Position numbers and translations under genes: made by a program
Source of the DNA: Muribaculaceae bacterium
GTDB taxonomy: Bacteria; Bacteroidota; Bacteroidia; Bacteroidales; Muribaculaceae
Reading direction: 5' to 3'
Assembly: GCA_022510465.1 (NCBI GenBank)
Contig: JAFLTJ010000015.1
Location: 1-42,125 of the forward strand
DNA length: 42,125 bases
Notes under the pieces: generated by a model
The model's input: the letters and a program-made list of their open reading frames with translations, nothing else
What the model was told of the DNA's origin: nothing
The model's database searches: none
Shown here: piece by piece, positions 8,726 to 16,579 of the stretch
Position numbering within the stretch: position 1 is the stretch's first letter
Layout: every line of letters starts with the position of its first letter

Positions 8726-11700
8726 ATGCTTATGAAACAATTAACAATCAGACGGGTTCTCCTGACGATAGCGGTTGTTCTCGGCATGAGTTCCTTAGTG
8801 AGGGCGCAAGTCCCGGAGGGATACTTAGAGAAAACCAACTACACGGAGGGCTTTGAGGATGCTACTTCGACGACTATAGGTGTCGGATGGGAAAGGTGGA
8901 CTAAGAGTGGTAGTATATCATCGTTAGGTTCAAGTACGTCATCGCCACACGGCGGTGGTAAGTGTTATGGTACATATTACGGTCAAAGTGGATCGAATTA
9001 TGTTTTCGCAGTTACACCTCACGTAAAAGGAACTATAAAATTCTATGTTAGACGATACAGTACTTATTCCGCTCCGGTTATTGAGGTTTATAAAATAACT
9101 GATACTAACGGAACATTATCTTGTGAACCTACCCAAGATTTGTTTTACACAGTTGAAGATTGGCCGTCGTCTACATCAGAATGGAAAGAGTATTCATTTG
9201 AGTCTAATGAATATCAGCGCTACGGTTTCCGTATTAGCAATGCTTATATCGATGACTTCTCGGCCGGCAGTGCATTGATTCCTGTTATTAAAAAACTGGA
9301 AATCACAGCTCATACGGTGACAAGTGGTACGACCGTAAATGCCGACCCTGATGGATATGTTACCATATCAGCAAAAGTAACCATAAAGAATACCGGTAAT
9401 GTTGCACTTGGTAAATCTACTGAAGGGGAGAATTTTACGTTGTCCATGGCTAAATATTTGACAAGCAGCAACGGTAATGTATATGAACCATCATTTGTAA
9501 CCATAGATCTTCCCGATTTTGCAGTCGATGAATCAAAAGAGATTGAAATTGAAGGAAAATATCCTGTTCCGACCGATGTGAATCCTGATTCATACGGAGA
9601 AATAGCCATTGGAAATATATATGCTATCTGCGATGCTTATGCATCAAGTGCATTCAGAAACTTAGGGTATTTCAGGATTAAACCCTACAAGGGTATAATG
9701 AATATCCGATATGACCAAAATACAAGTAAGACTAATTCTCAGGCTACCGATCCCGAAAAAAATATCTATTTTGGAGCGGCAAAGGGCAGAGTAGAGAAGA
9801 TATTTCATATCAGCAACAGCGGTCCAGCCGACCTGGTAATAACCGGAGTTAATATTACGGGCGAGGGTCTTGACGACGGTGATATAACGGTAGAGGATAT
9901 AGAGTTCCCCTACACGATTGCCAGCGGAGCCGACCCGAAAGATGTTACGGTAGTAATCGGCGGAGAGCAGGGTTACAAGGAGGGTAATGTCAAGTTCATT
10001 ACGGATGAAAACGGCATTGCAATACGAGATAATATGACCGTTTCGGGCGACGTTGTTGCCGAAGATAGATTCTTTGCCGATTTTGAGAACATAGAGGAGG
10101 CGATGGCCGACTGGTATGCCCCGGTAGGAAGTGACTCGTGGAGCGTTGGAGAGTATTCATCATCGCCCGACGAACGTCTAAGATCAACTTCGGGGAACAC
10201 ATATTGGCCTGAATATAATATTAATGACGGTCGTCTGTCGAATGGCAGAAATAATACTCCGGGCCATGAGTTGTATTCACCGTTGATGCAGTTTGCCGAA
10301 GGAGATAAGATTTCGTTCTACGCTGCAAAGAAAACAAATTATGGTAATGATGTAAAATTGATTGTATCCTATTCGGCTGACCGTACAAACTGGACCGAGC
10401 TGGGTACAATAACTCCAACCGTAGCAGGAACAGAGGTGAATGCTTTCCCCGGTGTGGGGCAATATAGTGGCGCAAGCGGTCAGAATATGCTGAAGCGCTT
10501 TGAGTTTGATATGCCTGCCGGCAACTATTACATTTCGTTTACAGCCGGTTACGTGTTGGTTGACAACTTTGTGGGCGGTAAGTTGGTAGAAGTTCCCTAC
10601 GACATCGTGCCCGAATCGGCTGCGGCCGGCAAGACCAAAATGGTAAACAATCCGCTGACATTCAGCGCGTCGTTCAGAAATATCAATACAGTAGATGTTG
10701 AGGCCGAGGGCCAAACCGTAACGCTCTATGCCAACGGTGAAGCCGTTGCAACTGCCGAGGCTCAGGTAATAGAGGCCGGCGAGGCTGTTACATACGAGTT
10801 TGAGTATGTGCCTCACGTATCGGGCGAGACAGCGCTTTATGCCGAGATTGCTATTGGTGATTACACCGTTAAATCTCAGGAAGTTAGTGTAACTGTACAA
10901 GAGGAAGCAGCTATAAATGAGGTTCAAGTTGGGGAGGTGACTAATTCAAGTTCGGATATCCCACTTCGTTTGAACTACTGTAATTCAAAATCAGAATTCA
11001 TCTATACCTCTGATGACCTGAATGGTCTTAAAGGGAACAAGATTGTAAAGATTGCGTATCCTTATTATAAGACAGCTGCCGTTCATAAGGCAGAGAAAGT
11101 TACAATCTGGCTGCAGAATACGGATGACAAAGTAGTTGGGAATGCGTATACAAGCACAAATGACATGACTAAAGTATATGAAATTACCGGTGTGGTAAAT
11201 GGAGCAAATGTAGAATCGGGTGGTTATACGTTTGAAACAGCAGGTACCGGTATCGAAGATATGTCTGTCATGGAATTTGTTCTCGATGAAGCTTTTGATT
11301 ATGATCCTACCAAGAATCTTCGCGTAACAATTCAATCATTAGCTCCGAGTGGAGAATGGAAACAAGTTTATTTTGGTAGAACTGGTGATAAAGATCGTGT
11401 GACCAGATACCACGGTATTGACTCACGCCCATCCTTTGAATCAGGAGCCGGTTCAAATACTACCGGTGGTATGCCTGTAATTATTCTTTCGACCGAGAAG
11501 GAGCTTACTCCGGTGACCGGAACGGTAAAAGACAGCTTTACCGGCGAACCTATCGAGGGTGCGGTAGTTAAGGTACAGGCCAAGGATGAGGATGTGTATT
11601 ATGAGGCAGAAACCGACGCGGATGGCGCGTGGAGCATGGTTCTCTATCGCGATGACCTCGAGTACACCGTAAGCGCAACAGCCCAGGGTTACTATGCATC

Positions 11701-12796
11701 AGAGGCCACCGAGCTCAACACCGAGGAGGCAAACGATATAGCATTGCTCCCCATCTATGACTTCAAGGTAACTGTAATCGGTCCTGATGCAACGGCACTT
11801 GCCGGCGTGGATGTGTATCTGACTGCCGCAGCTGCCGAGGATGACGACGAGGCTGCCGGCGTTGCCGATGAGGCCGCCGAAGACACCGAGGATGCAGAGG
11901 AGGCCGAAGACACCGAGGTTATCAAGGCAACCACCGACGACAATGGTGTGGCAACATTCGAGGCGCTGCCGTTTGGCACATATACCGTAAGCATTCCCGA
12001 GCCGGGAGTATATGTAACCCCCTATGAGGGCACGGTAGAGCACAAGGATAATGTAGGCGTGACAATCAACCTTGGCGAGCGTCACTATGACTTCAAGGTA
12101 ACTGTTACGGGCGACGACGAGGATGCGACCCCGATAGAGGGCGTGGCCGTGTATGTAACTCCCACGGTTGAGGATGAAGAGAATGCCGAGGAGACCGAAA
12201 GCCTTGTAGCTGTTACGGGCGCCGATGGCGTTGCTACATTTGAAGCGCTGCCCCTGGGCAAGTATGAAGTCAGCATTCTGAATGCAGGCTATCTTTACAA
12301 GACCTACAGCGGCCAGGCCGAGCACAAGGATAATGACGGCGTTACAATAGCGCTGGAGGAGAATGTTCTCAATCCGACCGGCGGAACTGCCGAGGTTGTT
12401 ACAACCGCGACCGAGGGCAAGTTTGACGTAGAGCTTGCATGGGGTCTTGAGGATATCGAGGACCCGAGCGAGTATGACTACTTCGGGTACACATTCACCG
12501 TAGAGGTTAACGGCGAGAAAGTCGGTGAAGCCGAGGAGACAGCCTATACGCTGGAGGGTCTCGGTGCCGGCAAGTACACGGCGAAGATTACGGCTGTAAG
12601 CCCGTCGGGCAAGGAGTCGGAACCGCTTGTAATTGAATTTGAGATTACATGGTCGGGCATTCTGACGATTACCGGCGACGACGCCGAGTGGCGCTACTTT
12701 GACCTTAAGGGCGTTGAGTATAAGGCTGAAAACTTGCAGCCCGGTATTTATATCCGCTCAAACGGTGTTACAGTAGAGAAGATAGCGATAAAGTAA
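8726..12796 (+). CDS. Giant secreted multidomain protein with regulatory-like repeats
   Basis: A 1356-residue secreted protein of unknown function. A second ATG at 8732 (MKQLTIRR) is an equally good or better start. The signal peptide ends at about residue 27 (VRA then Gln28). Visible regions are an anchor J-like domain (about 35-190), Ig-like domains (190-320 and 325-445), a second sandwich (447-620), a CARDB-like domain (622-726), a further beta-rich domain (730-923), a carboxypeptidase-regulatory-like domain (928-1010, GTVKDSFTGEPIEGAVV), two related prealbumin-like repeats (1011-1117 and 1120-1211, both starting YDFKVTV and sharing GVATFEALP and EHKDN), an FN3-like domain (1220-1310) and a T9SS-like tail (about 1314-1356, PGIYIRSNG). 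The first repeat contains an acidic Asp/Glu/Ala-rich insert (1037-1064). It starts 28 nt after the previous gene, so co-transcription is likely. Confidence 0.8.
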   Translation: MLMKQLTIRRVLLTIAVVLGMSSLVRAQVPEGYLEKTNYTEGFEDATSTTIGVGWERWTKSGSISSLGSSTSSPHGGGKCYGTYYGQSGSNYVFAVTPHVKGTIKFYVRRYSTYSAPVIEVYKITDTNGTLSCEPTQDLFYTVEDWPSSTSEWKEYSFESNEYQRYGFRISNAYIDDFSAGSALIPVIKKLEITAHTVTSGTTVNADPDGYVTISAKVTIKNTGNVALGKSTEGENFTLSMAKYLTSSNGNVYEPSFVTIDLPDFAVDESKEIEIEGKYPVPTDVNPDSYGEIAIGNIYAICDAYASSAFRNLGYFRIKPYKGIMNIRYDQNTSKTNSQATDPEKNIYFGAAKGRVEKIFHISNSGPADLVITGVNITGEGLDDGDITVEDIEFPYTIASGADPKDVTVVIGGEQGYKEGNVKFITDENGIAIRDNMTVSGDVVAEDRFFADFENIEEAMADWYAPVGSDSWSVGEYSSSPDERLRSTSGNTYWPEYNINDGRLSNGRNNTPGHELYSPLMQFAEGDKISFYAAKKTNYGNDVKLIVSYSADRTNWTELGTITPTVAGTEVNAFPGVGQYSGASGQNMLKRFEFDMPAGNYYISFTAGYVLVDNFVGGKLVEVPYDIVPESAAAGKTKMVNNPLTFSASFRNINTVDVEAEGQTVTLYANGEAVATAEAQVIEAGEAVTYEFEYVPHVSGETALYAEIAIGDYTVKSQEVSVTVQEEAAINEVQVGEVTNSSSDIPLRLNYCNSKSEFIYTSDDLNGLKGNKIVKIAYPYYKTAAVHKAEKVTIWLQNTDDKVVGNAYTSTNDMTKVYEITGVVNGANVESGGYTFETAGTGIEDMSVMEFVLDEAFDYDPTKNLRVTIQSLAPSGEWKQVYFGRTGDKDRVTRYHGIDSRPSFESGAGSNTTGGMPVIILSTEKELTPVTGTVKDSFTGEPIEGAVVKVQAKDEDVYYEAETDADGAWSMVLYRDDLEYTVSATAQGYYASEATELNTEEANDIALLPIYDFKVTVIGPDATALAGVDVYLTAAAAEDDDEAAGVADEAAEDTEDAEEAEDTEVIKATTDDNGVATFEALPFGTYTVSIPEPGVYVTPYEGTVEHKDNVGVTINLGERHYDFKVTVTGDDEDATPIEGVAVYVTPTVEDEENAEETESLVAVTGADGVATFEALPLGKYEVSILNAGYLYKTYSGQAEHKDNDGVTIALEENVLNPTGGTAEVVTTATEGKFDVELAWGLEDIEDPSEYDYFGYTFTVEVNGEKVGEAEETAYTLEGLGAGKYTAKITAVSPSGKESEPLVIEFEITWSGILTITGDDAEWRYFDLKGVEYKAENLQPGIYIRSNGVTVEKIAIK

Positions 12797-12822
12797 GGTC
12801 CTGACAGGACTGAATCCACAAT

Positions 12823-12853
12823 AGCGGGGCGCCCATTTGCCGGGCGCCCCGCT
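12823..12853 (+). terminator. GC-rich terminator after the surface protein block
   Basis: A perfect 12-bp stem (AGCGGGGCGCCC at 12823-12834 with its complement at 12842-12853) and a 7-nt loop, followed by TTTCTG counting the last stem T. The T tract is short, so termination strength is uncertain. Confidence 0.75.
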
Positions 12854-12887
12854 TTCTGCATGCCGCCCGGGCGCCCGGCGATGGGTT

Positions 12888-12908
12888 AAGTTATAGAAGT
12901 TATATAAG
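12888..12908 (+). repeat. Repeat C, copy 2
   Basis: Exact 21-nt match to 240-260, in the same orientation, again preceded by GGTTAAG-like sequence. Confidence 0.8.
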
Positions 12909-12984
12909 GGGCAAAGGGTGGCTGTGATGGCGCAGGAACCCCCGACCGGTCCTGCGTCGCTGGCGCTCCTCGGGCCTTTGTCGG

Positions 12985-13016
12985 GGGCTAACAATCTTTA
13001 TGCCCTCCGGGCAATT
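12985..13016 (+). repeat. Repeat B, copy 2
   Basis: 32-nt block matching 111-142 at 30 of 32 positions, including the TGCCCTCCGGGCA hairpin. The upstream flank (from about 12926, GATGGCGCAGG...CCCCCGACC) resembles both 7-16 and 67-84 of the first region. Confidence 0.8.
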
Positions 13017-13046
13017 GGCAGGAAAACGGTGGAATGGCCCGGAGCC

Positions 13047-13064
13047 GCAGGCTTCCAAGCCTGC
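13047..13064 (-). repeat. Near-palindromic repeat A, copy 3 (inverted)
   Basis: GCAGGCTTCCAAGCCTGC, the reverse complement of the other copies. It lies 34 nt before a forward copy, so the pair could form a larger inverted structure. Confidence 0.8.
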
Positions 13065-13098
13065 GGAAAAAACGGCAGGATGGGTCGCCGCGAAAGCC

Positions 13099-13116
13099 GC
13101 AGGCTTGGAAGCCTGC
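13099..13116 (+). repeat. Near-palindromic repeat A, copy 4
   Basis: Same 18-nt core as copies 1 and 2, followed by TTTCCGGGCTGGCGCGGCGTG, which matches the flank of copy 1 with one difference. Confidence 0.85.
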
Positions 13117-13151
13117 TTTCCGGGCTGGCGCGGCGTGGGAGGTGCCTGGGG

Positions 13152-13182
13152 TTGCGTGGTTGTATTTTTTTTTGTATCTTTG
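13152..13182 (+). promoter_or_regulatory. Probable pnp promoter
   Basis: TTG at 13152-13154, a 20-nt spacer and TATCTTTG at 13175-13182 match the Bacteroidetes -33/-7 form. Transcription would begin near 13189 and leave a leader of about 100 nt before pnp, long enough for the autoregulation known for pnp in other bacteria, though no clear structure was seen. Confidence 0.7.
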
Positions 13183-13287
13183 TGGCTGTTTTGGGAACGT
13201 GTCGTCGCCGAATAGGTCTATGTCGGGGGCGGTTTTGCGTGACTGTAGATGATAAAAAGCTGTATATTAAGACAATAAGAAATTTTT

Positions 13288-15507
13288 ATGAATCCAATTA
13301 AGAAAACCATCGCGCTGCCCGACGGCCGCAATATCACGGTAGAGACCGGGAAATTGGCCAAGCAAGCCGATGGAGCGGTAGAAGTGCGCATGGGCAACAC
13401 GATGCTCTTAGCGACAGTTGTAACGGCCAAGGAGGCCGGCGAAGGGGTTGATTTTATGCCCTTGCAGGTAGAGTATAAGGAGAAATTTTCGTCAAACGGT
13501 CGTTTCCCGGGCGGATTTCTCAGACGCGAGGGTCGCGCGAGTGATTATGAGATATTGACGGCGCGCTTGGTGGACCGCGTTCTGCGCCCGCTTTTCCCCG
13601 ACAATTATCACGCAGATACGTTTGTAAATATCACGATGTATTCGGCCGACGGCGTTGATATGCCCGACGCTCTTGCAGGCCTTGCGGCCTCGGCTGCGCT
13701 GGCTGTCAGCGACATCCCGTTCAACGGTCCTATAAGCGAGGTCAGAGTGGCTCGCGTCAATGGTGAAATGGTAATCAACCCGACGTTTGAACAGCTTGAA
13801 AAGGCTGATATGGAGCTGATGGTCGGAGCTACCTACGATAATATAATGATGGTGGAGGGTGAAATGGATGAGGTTTCGGAAGCTGACCTGCTTGAGGCTC
13901 TCCGTGCAGCCCACGATGCTATCAGAGTTCAGTGCAAGGCGCAGCTTGAACTGGCCGAGGAGGTTGGGTCGACTGTTAAGCGCGAATATTGTCACGAGGT
14001 TAATGACGAGGAGCTTCGCAAGGATGTTCACGCCAAATGTTATGACAAGGCTTATGCGATAGCCAAGACAGGCAGCGCCGACAAGCACTGGCGCGCGGAG
14101 TCGTTTGCGGCTATCTGTGACGAATATATTGAGTCGCTTCCCGAGGAGGAACGCGAGGAGAAAACTCCGCTGGTAAAACGGTATTATCATGATGTTGAGA
14201 AGGAGGCGATGCGCCGCTGTGTTCTTGACGAGGGTGTGCGCCTCGACGGCCGCAAGACTACCGACATCCGCCCGATATGGTGTGAGGTAGACTATTTGCC
14301 GGGACCTCACGGCTCGGCAGTGTTTACACGCGGCGAGACGCAGGCGCTTGCTACATGTACGCTGGGCACGAAGCTCGACGAGAAGATTCTTGACGATGTG
14401 CTCAATCAGGGCCGCGAACGCTTCCTGTTGCACTATAATTTCCCTCCTTTCTCGACGGGCGAGGCACGGCCGACGCGCGGCGTAGGGCGTCGTGAGGTTG
14501 GTCACGGTAACCTGGCTCACCGTGCGCTTAAGCGTATGTTCCCCGATGGGTTCCCGTATGTGTGCCGAATAGTGAGCGATATTCTCGAGTCTAACGGCTC
14601 GTCGTCAATGGCAACGGTGTGTGCCGGAACATTGTCGCTGCTCGACGCCGGTGTCAAGATGAAACGCCCGGTGGCCGGTATCGCCATGGGTCTGATTACC
14701 GACAATCAGAAGTATGCTATCCTGAGTGATATTCTTGGCGACGAAGACCACCTTGGCGATATGGACTTCAAGGTTACCGGTACCCGCGAGGGAATCACGG
14801 CAACGCAGATGGATATCAAGTGTGACGGACTTTCGTATGAGATATTGGAGCGTGCGCTAAACCAGGCACGCGACGGCCGTCTTCACATTCTCGACATAAT
14901 AGAGAACACTATACCCGAGGCTCGCGAGGATTACAAGCCTCACGTTCCGCGCATCGTTACGATGACGATACCTAAGGAGCTGATAGGCGCAGTGATAGGC
15001 CCGGGCGGAAAGATTATCCAAGGAATCCAGGAAGCCAGCGGGGCTACTGTATCAATCGACGAGATTAACGAAGAGGGTTATATCGAGGTTGCCGCAGCCA
15101 ACAAGGATTCAATCGACAAGGCTCTCGAAATGATAAATGCTATCGTGGAACTTCCCGAGGAGGGCAAGGTTTACAAGGGTACGGTTCAGTCGATACTCGA
15201 TTTTGGCGCATTCGTTCAGTTTATGCCCAATCGTGACGGCCTGCTTCACATCAGCGAGATTTCGTGGAACAGACTTGAAAACATGGAAGCTTCGGGCCTC
15301 AAAGAGGGTGACGAAGTGGAGGTTAAACTGATTGAAATAGACAAGAAAACGGGTAAATTCAGGTTGTCGATGCGAGCCTTGCAGCCCAAACCCGAAGGGT
15401 GGGTTGACCGCGAGCGCGCACCCCGAGCTGACCGCCCCCGTCGCGACGACCGGCCTCGCCGCGAAGGTGGATTCAACGGTCCGCGTCGCCCGCGTCGTAA
15501 TGATTGA
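13288..15507 (+). CDS. pnp: Polyribonucleotide nucleotidyltransferase (PNPase)
   Basis: PNPase degrades RNA 3' to 5' by phosphorolysis and can add nucleotides in reverse; it is a trimer that takes part in mRNA turnover. The 739-residue product has the full order: first RNase PH domain (about 1-140), helical linker, second RNase PH domain (about 310-460, with [20 protein letters not shown]), KH domain with GPGGK at about 571-575, and S1 domain (about 622-697, [18 protein letters not shown]). The C-terminal 38 residues are rich in Arg, Asp and Pro, an RNA-binding type tail rather than an RNase E-binding one. Length is close to the family norm. It has its own promoter and a terminator after it. 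Confidence 0.98.
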   Translation: MNPIKKTIALPDGRNITVETGKLAKQADGAVEVRMGNTMLLATVVTAKEAGEGVDFMPLQVEYKEKFSSNGRFPGGFLRREGRASDYEILTARLVDRVLRPLFPDNYHADTFVNITMYSADGVDMPDALAGLAASAALAVSDIPFNGPISEVRVARVNGEMVINPTFEQLEKADMELMVGATYDNIMMVEGEMDEVSEADLLEALRAAHDAIRVQCKAQLELAEEVGSTVKREYCHEVNDEELRKDVHAKCYDKAYAIAKTGSADKHWRAESFAAICDEYIESLPEEEREEKTPLVKRYYHDVEKEAMRRCVLDEGVRLDGRKTTDIRPIWCEVDYLPGPHGSAVFTRGETQALATCTLGTKLDEKILDDVLNQGRERFLLHYNFPPFSTGEARPTRGVGRREVGHGNLAHRALKRMFPDGFPYVCRIVSDILESNGSSSMATVCAGTLSLLDAGVKMKRPVAGIAMGLITDNQKYAILSDILGDEDHLGDMDFKVTGTREGITATQMDIKCDGLSYEILERALNQARDGRLHILDIIENTIPEAREDYKPHVPRIVTMTIPKELIGAVIGPGGKIIQGIQEASGATVSIDEINEEGYIEVAAANKDSIDKALEMINAIVELPEEGKVYKGTVQSILDFGAFVQFMPNRDGLLHISEISWNRLENMEASGLKEGDEVEVKLIEIDKKTGKFRLSMRALQPKPEGWVDRERAPRADRPRRDDRPRREGGFNGPRRPRRND

Positions 15508-15553
15508 CGAGCAGCCCGTCATCGAGGAAAATAGATATAGTTAATTGAAAAAA

Positions 15554-15608
15554 CGGTGTAAAAGTTGCAAGTTACAGCAAACTTAGCTAAATTTGCACCG
15601 CTTTTTTT
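15554..15608 (+). terminator. Terminator after pnp
   Basis: Outer stem CGGTGTAAA (15554-15562) with TTTGCACCG (15592-15600), one G-U pair, then seven T residues at 15602-15608. Inside it an imperfect second pairing of AAGTTGC with GCAAACTT extends the hairpin. The 3' arm overlaps the next gene's promoter. Confidence 0.85.
15564..15595 (+). promoter_or_regulatory. Probable promoter of the DUF177-rpmF genes, inside the pnp terminator
   Basis: GTTG at 15564-15567, a 20-nt spacer and TAAATTTG at 15588-15595 fit the Bacteroidetes promoter form well. The predicted start, near 15602, falls in the terminator T tract, about 30 nt before the likely ATG at 15633. Confidence 0.6.
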
Positions 15609-15623
15609 CAACAGATAAAGCCT

Positions 15624-16163
15624 GTGGAACAAATGTCGGAGTATAAAATCGCGCTGATAGGGTTGCCTGACGGAACGCAAACGTTTGAATATCACCTTGA
15701 CGGGCAATTCTTTGAGGCGATGGAGAGCGCGGATATAAGGGATGCCGAGCTGACGGTTGAACTTAACGTGACTCGCCGTCATGAGTTTTACGACTTGCGG
15801 TTTTGTATAAACGGCGAAATCACGGTGGCGTGTGACCGATGTTTAGACGACATGGTTTTGCCGGTGGCCGCGAGCTACAATGTTGCCGTTCGCTATGGCG
15901 AGCGATACAACGATGAGAATGACGATATACTTGAGATACCTTCGAGTGACCGTTATCTGAATGTGGCTCCGCTGATATATGACACTGTAGCGCTGACTAT
16001 TCCAATCTCCCACAACCACGCCGAGGGGGAGTGTAACGCGGATATGAGCGAGTTGCTGTGGAGCATGCGCGCCGCGGATGTAGAGGAGCGCGAGGAATCC
16101 GGCGATGAGGCGGTAACTGACCCACGGTGGAATCAGTTGAAAAAATTGACAGATAATAATTAG
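15624..16163 (+). CDS. DUF177/YceD family protein
   Basis: Family members are found next to rpmF across bacteria and plant plastids and are linked to 23S rRNA accumulation and large-subunit assembly; the exact activity is unsettled. The 179-residue frame begins at a GTG (15624), but the ATG at 15633 (MSEYKIAL) is the more likely start. The family signature CDRCLD lies at about 70-75 counted from the GTG, and an acidic stretch (ESGDEAV) lies near the C-terminus. It ends 16 nt before rpmF, and the pair is almost certainly co-transcribed from the promoter overlapping the pnp terminator. Confidence 0.9.
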   Translation: MEQMSEYKIALIGLPDGTQTFEYHLDGQFFEAMESADIRDAELTVELNVTRRHEFYDLRFCINGEITVACDRCLDDMVLPVAASYNVAVRYGERYNDENDDILEIPSSDRYLNVAPLIYDTVALTIPISHNHAEGECNADMSELLWSMRAADVEEREESGDEAVTDPRWNQLKKLTDNN

Positions 16164-16179
16164 TAAAACATAAACAACA

Positions 16180-16365
16180 ATGGCACATCCTAAACGCAAA
16201 CAGTCAAAGACTCGTACAGCAAAGCGTCGCACGCACGACAAGGCAGTAGCACCTACATTAGCTCTTTGCCCTAACTGCGGAGCATGGCACGTATATCACA
16301 CCGTATGTGGCGAGTGTGGCTATTATCGTGGCAAGCAGGCGATAGTAAAAGAGGCAGCAATCTGA
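16180..16365 (+). CDS. rpmF: 50S ribosomal protein L32
   Basis: A small structural protein of the large ribosomal subunit. The 61-residue product has the standard L32 start (MAHPKRKQSKTRTAKRR) and a zinc-binding set of four cysteines at 30, 33, 43 and 46 (CPNC and CGEC), so this is the zinc-containing form. Length is typical. It sits between the DUF177 gene and fabH, the common bacterial neighbourhood, but plsX, which often lies between rpmF and fabH, is absent here, as I believe is usual in Bacteroidetes. Confidence 0.97.
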   Translation: MAHPKRKQSKTRTAKRRTHDKAVAPTLALCPNCGAWHVYHTVCGECGYYRGKQAIVKEAAI

Positions 16366-16366
16366 T

Positions 16367-16388
16367 AGCCGGTCGGCTTGAACCGGCT
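16367..16388 (+). other. Hairpin just after rpmF
   Basis: AGCCGGT (16367-16373) pairs with ACCGGCT (16382-16388) around an 8-nt loop. No T tract follows, so it is more likely an RNA 3'-end or processing structure, or part of the larger fold downstream, than a Rho-independent terminator. Confidence 0.5.
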
Positions 16389-16408
16389 TGCTGACATCGC
16401 TGAAAAGG

Positions 16409-16508
16409 ACAACACGTCGGCTCGATGACCTCCGGGAGGCGGTTTCACACGGAAGAAAAAGAGAGTGTGAGGCCGAAGCCGGTGAGCATCGGTGCCCAAG
16501 TGTGTTGT
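16409..16508 (+). ncRNA. Candidate structured RNA between rpmF and fabH
   Basis: About 100 nt that fold by eye into a closed multi-branch structure. P1 is ACAACAC (16409-16415) with GTGTTGT (16502-16508), extendable by two G-U pairs. P2 is GGC and CGATG (16419-16427) with CATCG and GCC (16487-16496). Inside are a small hairpin CCTCCGGGAGG (16429-16439), TCACAC with GTGTGA (16445-16470), and GGC-CGAA-GCC (16471-16480). It could be a fabH leader element, a processed small RNA or chance pairing. No known family was recognised, no terminator follows, and no protein frame fits. Confidence 0.4.
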
Positions 16509-16579
16509 ATATATACCCCTGAATAAAAAAACAAAAGACTCTCTCCCGACAAATCAACACTCCAAAACGACTATTTACA

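Larger units (their letters stand above)
12797..13287. other. Repeat-rich non-coding region upstream of pnp
   Basis: No credible gene. In order it holds a perfect 12-bp GC hairpin terminator, repeat C, repeat B, two copies of repeat A in opposite orientations, and the pnp promoter candidate with a leader of about 100 nt. The open frames crossing it on the + strand are built of repeat sequence and overlap the pnp start. Confidence 0.75.

Noticed and set aside
2045..12796. Mobile element or prophage carrying the surface genes
   Set aside because: No transposase, integrase, terminal repeats or tRNA boundary is visible; the flanking repeats alone are not evidence of mobility.
12918..13301. 127-residue open frame on the + strand before pnp
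   Set aside because: It is composed of the intergenic repeats, overlaps the pnp start and promoter, and has no recognisable domain.
13492..14520. 342-residue minus-strand open frame inside pnp
   Set aside because: pnp is certain on the other strand; the antisense product shows no family features.
16366..16579. Match to the Bacteroidales-1 RNA motif
   Set aside because: As I recall, that motif lies after the L20 gene and ends in a terminator; this site follows L32 and has no terminator, and I could not match the structure.
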